A DNA stretch of 64,000 bases from Schistocerca nitens (taxonomy: Eukaryota; Arthropoda; Insecta; Orthoptera; Acrididae), in assembly GCF_023898315.1 (NCBI RefSeq), contig NC_064622.1, positions 168,908,178 through 168,972,177 on the forward strand, given 5' to 3'. Below are positions 45,297 to 54,777 of this stretch, in pieces. The notes under the pieces were generated by a model, which saw only the letters and a list, made by a program, of their open reading frames with translations, was not told where the DNA came from and ran no database searches. Position 1 is the first letter of the stretch; every line of letters begins with the position of its first letter. The position numbers and the translations under genes were made by a program.

Positions 45297-45538
45297 TGGT
45301 CTTCACTTGAGATTCGTGATTTTACATAGAGAGATGGTCTGTAATTTCGTTCATCATGCAAACTTGTTTGACCACAACGAAAACGTCTGCGCCACGTAAC
45401 CATTGTGTCATTTGTTGATGCATTGCTGCCGTACACTTCCACCAGCTCAGTATTTATTGTTGTACGATTGTTCCCCTTCAGATAACGACAATGAATTACT
45501 CCACGCCAGTCTACTTTATTAATTTGCAACGCCATTTT
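45297..45538 (-). pseudogene. mariner transposase N-terminal helix-turn-helix fragment
   Basis: Minus strand: MALQINKVDWRGVIHCRYLK, GNNRTTINTELVEVYGSNAS, TMVTWRRRFRCGQTSLHDE. This is the R-x-x-I-x-Y-x-x-L-K-G-x-x-x-x-E-I-x-x-x-L pattern with the WRRRF recognition helix of a mariner-type transposase. The catalytic domain is absent; LINE sequence takes over at its 3' side. Confidence 0.8.
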
Positions 45539-45619
45539 ACGAGATGTGGTTGGAATGTTTTAAGTATGGGCTTGTAATTGTACAATGGTGGTACTTACAA
45601 GCTACTGTGATGCATCTCC

Positions 45620-46720
45620 TTAAAAATAGTCCCCTTCTGACTGAACACGCCGACTCCTACGGTGTTTCCACTATTGGAAACATTCCTGGAAATTTTTTTC
45701 CTGAAGTGTGTTGAGGACACTCTCTGCATTTGCCTGGATATCTTCAGTCGAGTCAAATATTTTCCCTTTCCGTGAAAATTTCAGTTTAGGAAACACCTAG
45801 AAGTCCGCAGGGGCCAAATCAGGGGAATATGGCGGTTGTGGAAGCACAGGAATTTTGAATTTGGTCAAAAATTCAACGAAGGCACGATGAGCTGGAGAAT
45901 TGTCATGGTGTCGCACCCAACTCCTGTCTTTCCACAATGCAGGCCTTTCCTTCTGCACCTTTTCACACAAACGCTCAAGGACACATTTGTAGTATTTCTG
46001 GTTAATTGTCTGTTTTCCAGGGGTCAATTGATGATGCACAATACCGGTACAATTGAAAAAAATCAACAACGTTGTCTTCACCTTCGACGAGAGTTTGCCG
46101 TGCTTTTTGCGGTAGTGGTAAACCTGAAGTCTTCCACTGCTAAGACTGCACTTTGGTTTCAGGATCATATCCATATACTCACGATGCCTCACCTGTAATT
46201 ACCTTATTTAACAAATATGGGTCACTTTTAGTCTGGTTAATCAGTTCTTGGCACACTTCAAGTCGGTATTGTCTCTGGTCACTTGACAGCACTTTTGGAA
46301 TGACTTTTGCAGACACTCGAGGCATGTTCAGATCTTTACTTAAAATTGACTGAACTGCATAGAAACTTAAGTTCAGCTCATTAGCCATTACCCTTACTGT
46401 AAGTCTACGATCAGAGCGCACTAAGTCGCGAACTTTCACCACATTTTCATTCGTTTTTGAGGTGAAGGACGGCCTGACCGTGGTTCATCTTCAAATGATT
46501 CGCAGCCATTTTTAAATCTGTTGAACCAGACAAAAACATTTGACTGTCTCAGAAAATTATCTCCAAAAGCTGTTTTCAATAGTTCGTAAGTCTCACAAGC
46601 TGATTTCCCGATTAGGAAAAAAAAATCACACAAACTCGTTGCTCTGTTGTTATGTCTATTTGCACGCAGACAGAATCCGGCAACAAACCCTACCAGACCC
46701 GCACTCAACCAGCTGCCACA
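45620..46720 (-). pseudogene. mariner (DD34D-type, SETMAR-like) transposase, broken
   Basis: Minus strand, N- to C-terminal: SACETYELLKTAFGDNFLRQ and VFVWFNRFKNGCESFEDEPR then SGRPSP (helix-turn-helix and linker), VRDLVRSDRRLTVRVMANEL (second helix-turn-helix), LSFYAVQSILSKDLNMPRVS, a frame change after EAS near 46179, WVYGYDPETK (first catalytic Asp), HHDNSPAHRAFVEFLTKFKI (second Asp), LPQPPYSPDLAPADF (third Asp; 34 residues after the second by my count), and on to about 45640 with LFPKLKF. At least two frameshifts (near 46440 and 46185) and scattered stops. The catalytic triad is present in pieces. Confidence 0.9.
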
Positions 46721-46742
46721 ACGAACTGAATAAAGGAAACGC

Positions 46743-46946
46743 GACGGCCGCGGGTGGCCGAGCGTTTCTAGGCGCTCCAGTCTGGAACCGAGCGACTGCT
46801 ACGGTCGCAGGTTCGACTCCTGCCTTGGGCATGGATGTGTGTGTTGTCCTTAGGTTGGTTAGGTTTAAGTAGTTCTAAGTTCTAGGGTACTGATGACCTC
46901 AGATGTTAAGTCCCATAGTGCTCAGAGCCATTTGAATTTGAATTTG
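46743..46946 (+). repeat. SINE-A with 11-bp target duplication
   Basis: Flanked by AAAGGAAACGC at 46732-46742 and 46947-46957. Head GACGGCCGCGGGTGGCCGAG, box B GGTTCGACTCCTG, body to CATTTGAATTTGAATTTG. Confidence 0.95.
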
Positions 46947-47153
46947 AAAGGAAACGCAGTTTTCTATCAGAGGGCGTTCAAGGACAAGGCAATGACTCAA
47001 TCCCCACCCTCCATGTACCTGCCTGCCAAACCAGTAAGCAGTAGCAGATCCATTCTTAAAACTTTGCACTCACACCTCGTATAAGGAGCGATCAAAAAGT
47101 TTCCGTCTGAGGGCGTCGCTGCAGCACATGCAACATAGCACGACTCCGATGCG

Positions 47154-47354
47154 CCGGCCGGAGTGTCCGAGCGGTTCTAGGCGCTACAGTCTGGAACCGC
47201 GCGACCGCTACGGACGCAGGTTCGAATCCTGCCTCGGCATGGATGTGTGTGATGTCCTTAGGTTAGTTAGATTGAAGTAGTTCTAAGTTCTAGGGGACTG
47301 ATGACCTCAGAAGTTATGTCCCATAGTGCTCAGAGCCATTTGAACCATTTTTGA
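47154..47354 (+). repeat. SINE-A with 14-bp target duplication
   Basis: Flanked by ACGACTCCGATGCG at 47140-47153 and 47355-47368. Head CCGGCCGGAGTGTCCGAGCG and full body. Confidence 0.96.
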
Positions 47355-47429
47355 ACGACTCCGATGCGGAAATATAAGCGCCAATATATAGGCAGAGGGT
47401 TAGTGCGGGATTCGTGTCTTTCCGAAGTG

Positions 47430-47666
47430 AAATGAAATGCCGTGTGGCTAGGGCCTCCCGTCGGGTAGACCGTTCGCCTGGTGCAGGTCTTTCGATATGA
47501 CGCCACTTCGGCGACCTGCGCGTCGATGGGGATGAAATGATGAGGATTTAGACAACACAACACCCAGTCCCTGAGCGGAGAAAATCTCCGACCCAGCCGG
47601 GAATCGAACCCGGGCCCTGAGGATTGACAGTCTGTCACGCTGACCATTCAGCTACCGGGGGCGAAC
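47430..47666 (-). repeat. SINE-F, minus strand, with 13-bp target duplication
   Basis: Flanked by TCTTTCCGAAGTG at 47417-47429 and 47667-47679. On the minus strand: head CCCGGTAGCTGAATGGTCAG, box B GGTTCGATTCCCGG, GATTTTCTCCGCTCAGGG, then GACCTGCACCAGGCGAACGG and the CACACGGCATTTC end. Confidence 0.95.
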
Positions 47667-47697
47667 TCTTTCCGAAGTGCGTGCGGTAAACTCGAAA

Positions 47698-48140
47698 AAA
47701 TGAAGTACGGCGATGTTTCTAACGAATGCGTCGAAACAGGATCAACGAGCTCTTATTCTTTTCGTGGCTGTCGAAGGAGGAACGCTGGTAGACATCCATC
47801 GGAGAGTGAAGAATGTGTTGGGGCAGCACTACTGTCGAAAACTACCTTTGTGGAATCGTGTGCCAAGTTCCGTGCTGGTCGCGATAACGCACGTCCCCAT
47901 ATCGCAAATGTCGTAACACAGAAGTTACGCCAGCTGAAGTAAGAATCACTCGAGGACCCGCTATATAGTCTTCATCTCTCCCCATGCGATTACCATGCCT
48001 CTGCTCCCTTTAAAAAGGCTTCGACGATTCCTGTCGAATGAGGAATGCAGCAAATTACAGCTTCTTAACGCAGGAGGACACAGGGTTTTACCAAACGGTT
48101 ATCTTCAAAATGACGTGAGAGTGGGATGATCGCGTCAATG
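47698..48140 (+). pseudogene. mariner-like transposase remnant
   Basis: From ATG 47700 the sequence runs KYGDVSNECVETGSTSSYSF in broken frames. RDNARPHIANVVTQKLRQLK (47880-47939) is the second catalytic region (DNARPH) and a shifted segment near 47950-48010 codes LEDPL..LHLSPCDYHAS with the third region (SPCDYH-like). The first region is deleted. Confidence 0.78.
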
Positions 48141-48395
48141 CTCACGGCTATTTTTCCAGATTGGCACACCGATTCTGGTCTGTATGACCTTCGAACGAAA
48201 ACTTTTTGGACGTCTCTTGTATCTTGGTTCCTCCTGCGGCGTGCTGCTGATCTTCATCTTGGAGATTTCAATATGTACCAGGACTGCAGCCATCAATTCT
48301 GAATTTTTCACTACTCTTATAAATTGAAATCGAAGTTTGGAAGAATTACAAGTTTCTTGGCCGGTGTGTGAGGGATATCTTGCTCACTTTCGCAG

Positions 48396-48639
48396 GGTAC
48401 CATCTTCGTGCTGCAGCGGGAGAGCATGGACGCGCTGAAGCGGCACATCGAGCGCAACGCGGCCGAGTTCTGCTCGCACCTGCCGGAGGAGCGCCGCTCG
48501 CTACTGGTGCGAGCGCGCAACCTGTCGCGCCTCATCGTCTGCTCCTTCCAGAGCGTGGGCGGAGTCACGCTCGTCTCCTTCATCACGGGGCCGATCGTGC
48601 AGAACGGCCGCGACCGGGAGCTGCTGGCCAGCGGGCTCA
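48396..48639 (+). CDS. odorant receptor (7tm_6), second recognised exon
   Basis: Acceptor TTTCGCAG immediately before, donor A/GTAAGT at 48640. It encodes 81 codons plus one base (phase 1 exit) and continues the reading frame of 23734-23955. Residues 1-8 (GTIFVLQR) finish the loop after TM2. Residues 9-42 (ESMDALKRHIERNAAEFCSH, then LPEERRSLLVRARN) are the long charged intracellular helix typical of insect odorant receptors. Residues 45-65 (LIVCSFQSVGGVTLVSFITG) form TM3, and the exon ends in the second extracellular loop (NGRDRELLASGL). GC content and third-position bias match the first exon. The remaining helices TM4-TM7 are not in the window. Confidence 0.85.
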
Positions 48640-48682
48640 GTAAGTCACAGCAGGGCCCCTCAGGAAACGTAGTAGAGCACTC

Positions 48683-48950
48683 TTTGTCAGTTGGCAAAGT
48701 GGCTGTCAGGCTCTTCTCGAGGGCGTAATGGTTCTCCATCTAACTCTGTAATAATGAAACTCTGTAGCTTAAGAGCCTAGCCCAAGTCTCTTGATTGAAC
48801 ACCTTGCCTCACATACTTTGTCAGCTGGGAAAGTGGCTTCGCTAGGCTCTTCTTGAAGGTGTCCAAGTGTAATGGTTCTCCACTCAGCACTGTAATAATG
48901 AAACTTTGTAGCTCAAGGGCCTAGCCCAAGTTTTTTACTTGAGCGCCTTT
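48683..48950. repeat. tandem duplication of about 134 bp
   Basis: TTTGTCAGTTGGCAAAGTGG at 48683 recurs as TTTGTCAGCTGGGAAAGTGG at 48817. Both copies continue through GTAATGGTTCTCCA, CTGTAATAATGAAACT, TTGTAGCT or CTGTAGCT and GCCTAGCCCAAGT. A weaker third start may follow near 48951. It lies just downstream of the receptor exon. Confidence 0.9.
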
Positions 48951-49396
48951 CCGCCGACTTTCCTTTCCCTACCTGGGAAAGGGAGCCTATGGTTTTCGTG
49001 GAATCCAAACCACGTGTCGTTCATGGCGAATCTTCACATAACTGAGAGGTGAAGGTTAGATGTATGTATTAAACCGGGGACTTAGAAATGACGGAGAGGC
49101 TTCGTCCCACCATAGCCCTCAGTGGTCCACAACCCCACAACAGGCCACAGCAGTCCACCCACATCACCGCCGCCCCAAAGCGAACCCAGGGTTATTGTGC
49201 GGTTCGGCCCCCAGTGGACCCCCCCTGGGAACGTCTCATGCCAGACGATTGTAGCCCCAAATATTTGCGTGGCGAGTAACTTTGGTGTACGCGTATGTGG
49301 AAACTGTGTTTGCACAGCAATCACCAACACAGTGTAAGTAAGGCGGAATAAGAGGAACCAGCCTGCAGTCACCGAGGTAGATGGAAAACAGCCTTA

Positions 49397-50364
49397 CAAG
49401 GGAACATCCCCATCGCACCCCCCTAAGATTTAGTTATAAGTTGGCACAGTGGATAGGCCTAGAAAAACGGAACACAGACATATCGAGAAAACAGGAAGAA
49501 GTTGTGTGGAACTATGAAAAAAATAAGCAAAATGTGCAAACTGAGTAATCCATGACCAAGATAGGCCACTTCAAGGAGAGTGTGAGCTAAGGAGCGCCGT
49601 GGTCCCGTGGTTAGAGTGAGCGGCTGCGGAACGAGAAGTCCTTGGTTCAAGTCTTCCCTCGAGTGAAAAGTTTAATTTTTTATTTTCAGACAATTATTAT
49701 CTGTCCGTCCGTTATGTTTTCTTCCCTTTTTTGGGAGTGATTATCACATCCACAAGAAAACCTAAATCGGGCAAGGTAGAAGAATCTTTTTACCCATTCG
49801 CCAAGTGTACAAGTTAGGTGGGTCAACAACATATTCCTGTCATGCTACGCACATGCCGTCACCAGTGTCGTATAGAATATATCAGATGTGTTTTCCTGTG
49901 GAGGAATCGGTTGACCTATGACCTTGCGATCAAATGTTTTCAGTTCCCATTGGAGAGGCACGTCCTTTCGTCTACTAATCGCACGGTTTTGCGGCGCGGT
50001 CGCAAAACACAGACACTAAACTTGTTACAGTGAATAGAGACGTCAATGAACGAACGCACAGATCATAACTTTGCGAAGATAAAAAAATAAATTTCTCACT
50101 CGAGGGAGGACTTGAACCAAGGACCTCTCGATCCGCAGCCGCTTACGCTAACCACGGGACCACGGCACTCCTTAGCTCACACTTTCCTTGATGTTGCCTA
50201 TCTTGCGCATGGACTACTCAGTTTGTATATTTTGCTTATTTTTTCATACTTCCACACAACTTCTTCCTGTTTTCTCGATTGATCTGTGTTCTGTTTTTCA
50301 AGGCCTATCCACTATGCCAACTTATAACTAAATCTGAGGGGGGTGCGATGGGGAGGTTCCCTTG
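49397..50364. mobile_element. foldback element with about 285-bp inverted arms, TTA target duplication
   Basis: Arms 49397-49683 and 50079-50364 are near-perfect inverted copies, starting CAAGGGAACATCCCCATCGC on each side (GGAACCTCCC in the right arm). TTA at 49394-49396 and 50365-50367 is the target duplication. The 395-bp middle has no coding. A 3-bp TWA-type duplication suggests PIF/Harbinger, but the termini are not typical, so the superfamily is open. Confidence 0.92.
49591..49662 (+). repeat. tRNA-like block in the left foldback arm (mirrored in the right arm)
   Basis: GGAGCGCCGTGGTCCCGTGG, box-A-like TGGTTAGAGTGAGCGG (49609-49624) and box-B-like GGTTCAAGTCT (49644-49654). The reverse complement lies at about 50100-50172. 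Without a checked cloverleaf I do not call a tRNA gene. Confidence 0.7.
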
Positions 50365-50507
50365 TTAGAAACCATCCACAGGCAGGCCAGCACACCGGTC
50401 CTCGACACTAATACGCCGGGTGGATTGGTCCCGCGGACCGGCACTCCTTCCCGCTCAGGAAGTAGCGCGTTAGACCGCGTGGCTAGCCGGGTGGGTGAAG
50501 GTTAGAT

Positions 50508-51554
50508 TAAAGTCACACTCAAAACTTCTGTTGCCGACCAGGATACCTCCACGTTATCGTTTTCAGGCACGCACTTTACGAGTTGACCAGCATTTTTTAA
50601 ATATTTTTTCATCAAATAGGACCTCCACACCCCTCTATAGACACTACTTACGCTCTCTAATTTCGTCTTTTCGGCGTTAGCTTCTTCTGCGAAGAAAAAT
50701 AAATTTCTTCTTATTACTTCTGTCCAATAACTAAGCTCTTTAACGTCTTCGGTTTCCGTTCTTGACTAAATTTTACAACTTAAAACTGTATGTATACGAA
50801 GGAGACCTGGCAATAAACAAAAGTACGGTGAGTCGAAGGGCGAGGCAGCTATCATCATCTCAATAAGATCGCACAAATCTGTGTTATCTCCCGCGTGCCA
50901 GCCGGCCATACACAGCTGTGACTGCTGCAGTGTTGGAACGTGTGGACACTCTCATCATAGGTGATCGACGGGTCAAAAACACCTCACTGCACAACTGGAT
51001 TTCTCTATTGTTTGCGATGACACACCCGGCCACCAGTTGGTGAACTCAAAAGTGTGTGCCTGTAGGCTTCGTAGCTGGCTAAAGTGCGCGTCATATATCT
51101 TGGCGGCCGAGTTTAGGTTCGTTCTGCGCATCTGACGTCAAAACATACAGTCAGCCAATGAACAGAGAACGACGTTGCCAGATCTCGACTGTAGTACAGA
51201 GCAGGGACGAGTGTCTTCAGTTTTAGAAACGTTCAGTCATAAATAAAGTAATAGAACAAAAGCAATGTCTTGATAGCAGACTTTGTTTTTTGAAAGTTTG
51301 GAAAAACCATTCTTTATGCCAATTGCTTCATTTTCTATTAATTAATTAAACCAAACAAGCAATAAGACTCTTAATTCAGGCGATAGCAAGGAAAGGTGTT
51401 TGTATCAATTTCACGAACCTCTTTTTCGCAATAAAGAACAGCGGTAATTGTTTATTTCCTATTGTACTTCGACGAAGTGCGAGTAATTCACAGGCATTCC
51501 AACAGTGTTTGTCAGAATTTTGCGTGACATGTTAGAGTCCTTAAGGAGAGGTTT
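50508..51554. other. unassigned
   Basis: Nothing coding. TATCTTGGCGGC at 51096-51107 is mirrored by GCCGCCAAGATA at 52629-52640, perhaps the ends of an older element around the piggyBac-like MITE. Confidence 0.35.
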
Positions 51555-51640
51555 TGCAGGACGAGCTGCGTTAGCGTAATGGTTAATGTGTTGGATTAGA
51601 AGGCGATAGGTAACGAGTTCAAACTTGTGCGATGCTAAAT
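51555..51640 (+). repeat. tRNA-like SINE head remnant
   Basis: AGCTGCGTTAGCGTAATGGT with TGTTGGATTAGAAGG and a degenerate box B GAGTTCAAACTTG, followed by an A/T-rich stretch. It could be a broken SINE head; no body recognised. Confidence 0.45.
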
Positions 51641-51742
51641 ATTTTTTTTTATTTTAAAACAATATCGAAGTGTCTTACTTCACGAATTTTTTTCGTTTGA
51701 ATGCAGTTTTTTGAAATTTCTAGTGCTTTGTCTCTTCATTAA

Positions 51743-52471
51743 CCCTTTCGCTGCTGCAGTCACGTGCTCCCCGCATTCCGCGCTGTGCGCGATTTTGTCA
51801 TCACTGCACTGCTCGCCTGTGCAGACACATGGTGTTTCCACTGCTTTGACACACTTATCATTCGATTTCACAAAAACTATTTGGCCCAAAAATTAGATTT
51901 TTACACATCTTCTTGACTGATACCTTCCCTCCATAAATGACTTAATTTTGTTTCGATGTTCAACCCAGTTATTGTGCAGCATTAAATGTAGTAAACCATT
52001 GCACGAAATTTTGAAGAGTTTGCAGAGGTAAAAGTCCATAGCGTATACTTTCCGTATGGTCGATTTTAGTTGCCACAATGTTGAGAATGAAATGTGGACA
52101 AGGTACCTAAATTTCATATAAAATTTACTGTATAACAATATCTCATTTAATTTAAGTACCACATAGGTGTCGTATGTAATATTGAGAAATATTCCGTCTT
52201 TCGCAACTGTAATAAAAGTTTTATTTACACCGGGCACGTTTGGCTTTATTTTAAAGCACTTCAGTCAGTCAAAGGAAGTGGGGGGAAGGTATCAATCAGT
52301 CAAGAAGATGTGTAAAAATCTAATTTTTGGGCCAAATAGTTGTTGTGGAATCGAACGATAAGTGTGTCAAAGCAGTCGGAAACACCATGTGTCAGCACAG
52401 GCGATCAGTGCAGTGACAAAATCGCGCACAGCGCGGAATGCGGGGAGCACGTCTCTGTAGCAGCGAAAGGG
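51743..52471. mobile_element. piggyBac-like MITE with TTAA target duplication and about 185-bp inverted arms
   Basis: TTAA at 51739-51742 and 52472-52475 flanks ends reading CCCTTTCGCTGCTGCAG and CTGTAGCAGCGAAAGGG. TTAA plus CCC termini is diagnostic of the piggyBac superfamily. Arms extend to about 51930 and 52285 (AAGAAGATGTGTAAAAATCT and its complement). The interior of about 350 bp has no transposase. Confidence 0.9.
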
Positions 52472-52679
52472 TTAATGCGGCCGTGGTGGCTTTACTTCAT
52501 AAACTGCGCGCTCCCCCCTAAACGTAAGCTTGCGAACTATACTGTACTATGGCGCTGTTTCTCTTGGCGCGTGCGTCGTGTGCAACTGGCAACACAGCAA
52601 TCTCCCGCGTCTGGGCGGGCATGCGCGAGCCGCCAAGATAAAAGAATTCAACTATAACAGAAGATCATAAAGAGCAACG

Positions 52680-53350
52680 AAGGAGCATCCATGCGGAACA
52701 GCTTGTGCCTTACGGGGATGATAGTGACAATTTTTGGCGAGCAATGTCACAGGAGATGAAACAAGGGTTTATCATGTCGAACCGGAAACAAAATGGCAAT
52801 CCATGATGTGGTGCCACACCAACTCTCCTCTGAAGTAAACGCTTAAAACTTCACTCTCGGTGGGTAAAGTCATGACGAAGGTCTTCTGAGACTCTGAAGG
52901 GATTCTTCTGTTTGATGTCCTCCCTTGTGGCGCGATGATTAACTCTGAAATGAACAGTGCTATCCTCAGGAAATGGAAGAAACGATTTCACCGTGTTCGT
53001 CGCCACAAAAATGCAAACGAACTTCTTCTCCGTGACGACGCAAGGCCTCACACAAGTCTGGGCCCCGTCGAGTTCAAAATATTTCATTGCACTGTACTTC
53101 CTCGTCCACCTTACAATCTGTACCTCGCACCTTCCGACTTCCAAGTGTTTGGCCCAATGACGGATCCATTCCGCGAGATGCAGTACGTGGGTGATGGGGA
53201 GGTTATTGATGTAGCAAGCCGTTAGCATATAGGTCCTCTCAGTAAGGTGACGTAAAGTCGTCGCAGTGGAAGGGGATTATTTCGAAAAATATGGTTTTGT
53301 AGTCAAGACTCGGGAATAATATGGTGTATTGGAATCCTGAATGAAACTAA
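52680..53350 (+). pseudogene. mariner transposase fragment
   Basis: The plus strand reads GFIMSNRKQNG, then after stops HKNANELLLRDDARPHTSLG (second catalytic region, cf. HDNARPHTS) and LPRPPYNLYLAPSDFQVFGP (third region, SPDLAPSDFHLF in intact relatives) and MTDPFREMQYVGD. The SPD of the third region has become NLY, but the final Asp is present. The first region lies in the stop-filled part upstream. No terminal repeats resolved. Confidence 0.82.
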
Positions 53351-53552
53351 CACTTTCAGAAGAAAAATACGCTTCATTACATACTGAACGCCCCCTCGTA
53401 CATAAAAATAGTAAACTGCTGTTACTTGACTTAAACCAATAATAGAAATAATTTAAAAATCGTGTAAACGGAAAGGAAAACGTATACAGTTTCGAAATTA
53501 TTTTTGTTTAGTAATTTTTTTATTGAAAATAACTTATAAGTACAATTGATAT

Positions 53553-54770
53553 GTTGTTGTTGTTGTGGTCTTCAGTCCTGAGACTGGTTTGATGCAGCTC
53601 TCCATGCTATTCTATCCTGTGCAAGCTTCTTCATCTCCCAGTACCTACTGCGGCCTACATCCTTCTGAATCTGCTTAGTGTATTCATCTCTTGGTCTCCC
53701 TCTACGATTTTTACCCTCCACGCTGCCCTCCAATACTAAATTGGTGATCCCTTGATGCCTCAGAACATGTCCTACCAACCGATCCCTTCTTCTGGTCAAG
53801 TTGTGCCACAAACTCCTCTTCTCCCTAATTCTATTCAATACCTCCTCATTAGTTATGTGATCTACCCATATAATCTTCAGCATTCTTCTCTAGCACCACA
53901 CTTCAAAAGTTTCTATTCTCTTCTTGTCCACACTAGTTATCGTCCATGTTTCACTTCCATACATGGCTACACTCCATACGTATACTTTCAGAAACGGCTT
54001 CCTGACACTTAAATCTATACTCGATGTTAACAAATGTCTCTTCTTCAGAAACGCTTTCCTTGCCATTGTCAGTCTACATATTATATCCTCTCTACTTCGA
54101 CCATCGTCAGTTATTTTGCTCCCCAAATAGCAAACCTCCTTTACTACTTTAAGTGTCTCATTTCCTAATCTAATTCCCTCAGCATCAGCCGACTTAATTA
54201 GACTACATTCCATTATCCTTTTTTTGCTTTTGTTGATGTTCTTCTTATACCCTCCTTTCAAGACACTGTCCATTCCGTTCAACTGCTCTTCCAAGTCCTT
54301 TGCTGGCCGTGACAGAATTATAATGTCATCGGCGAACCTCAAAGTTTTTATTTCTTCTCCATGGATTTTAATACCTACTCTTTTGTTTCCTTTACTGCTT
54401 GTTCAATATACAGATTGAATACCATCGGGGAGAGGCTACAACCCTGTCTCACTCCCTTCCCAACCACTGCTTCCCTTTCATGTCCCTCAACTCTTATAAC
54501 TGCCATCTGATTTCTGTACAAATTGTAAATAGCCTTTCGCTCCCTGTATTTTACCCCTGCCACCTTCAGAATTTGAAAGAGAGTATTCCAGTCAACATTC
54601 TCAAAAGCTTTCTCTAAGTCTACAAATGATAGAAACGTAGGTTTGCCTTTCCTTAATCTTTCCTCTAAGATAAGTCGTAAGGTCATTATTGCCTCAAGTG
54701 TTCTAACATTTCTACGGAATCCAAACTGATCTTCCCCGAGGTCGACTTCTACCAGTTTTTCCATTCGTCT
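53553..54770 (-). mobile_element. 5'-truncated RTE-like LINE with 7-bp target duplication
   Basis: TTGATAT at 53546-53552 and 54771-54777. The left end is (TTG)n, the reversed AAC-type tail of this subfamily. It is 1.2 kb, covering RT and the C-terminal region only. Confidence 0.9.
53572..54764 (-). pseudogene. LINE reverse transcriptase, minus strand
   Basis: From the right: MEKLVEVDLGEDQFGFRRNV, FLSFVDLEKAFENVDWNTLF, GVKYRERKAIYNLYRNQMAV, GVRQGCSLSPMVFNLYIEQA, then MRFADDIIILSRPAKDLEEQ (catalytic FADD), NGMDSVLKGGYKKNINKSKK, VAMYGSETWTITSVDKKR, a stop after VWC, and MLKIIWVDHITNEEVLNRIR to NQSQD. One frameshift near 54370 and one stop near 53888 break it, which makes it one of the better preserved RTs here. 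Confidence 0.93.
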
Positions 54771-54777
54771 TTGATAT

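Larger units (their letters stand above)
47082..48219 (+). mobile_element. mariner-like transposon with two nested SINEs
   Basis: TA on both sides (47080-47081, 48220-48221). The ends AAAAAGTTTCCGTCTGAGGG (left) and CCTTCGAACGAAAACTTTTT (right) are inverted partners, each 12 bp from its boundary. SINE-A (47154-47354) and SINE-F (47430-47666) interrupt the left part. Removing both leaves about 680 bp, so the transposase is also internally deleted. Its right end is 176 bp upstream of receptor exon 48396. Confidence 0.87.
23956..48395 (+). other. 24.4-kb intron of the odorant receptor gene (inferred)
   Basis: Phase-0 intron between the two receptor exons. The donor AAG/GTTCGT is weak at positions +3 and +4. 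The acceptor is TTTCGCAG/GG. It is filled with transposons, LINEs and SINEs on both strands, listed separately. The inference rests on matching phase and family order of the two exons. No transcript evidence is available here. Confidence 0.7.
49062..50493 (-). mobile_element. retroposon (tRNA-headed, minus strand) carrying a nested foldback element
   Basis: Flanked by the 14-bp duplication GGTGAAGGTTAGAT at 49048-49061 and 50494-50507. About 461 bp remain when the nested element is removed. On the minus strand it starts CCGGCTAGCCACGCGGTCTA (tRNA-like head, 50490 leftwards) and ends at 49062. The 3' part includes GGTCCACTGGGGGCCGAACC and GGGCTATGGTGGGACGAAGC. Long SINE or LINE-end; family not identified. 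Confidence 0.85.

Noticed and set aside
48368-48643. Alternative-frame frame over the second receptor exon (RDILLTFAGYHLRAAAGEHG)
   Set aside because: Shadow of the real frame; Ala/Arg-rich because of GC-rich codons.
49060-49372. Overlapping Pro/His-rich open frames in 49060-49418
   Set aside because: They lie in the non-coding part of a retroposon on both strands and show no domain.
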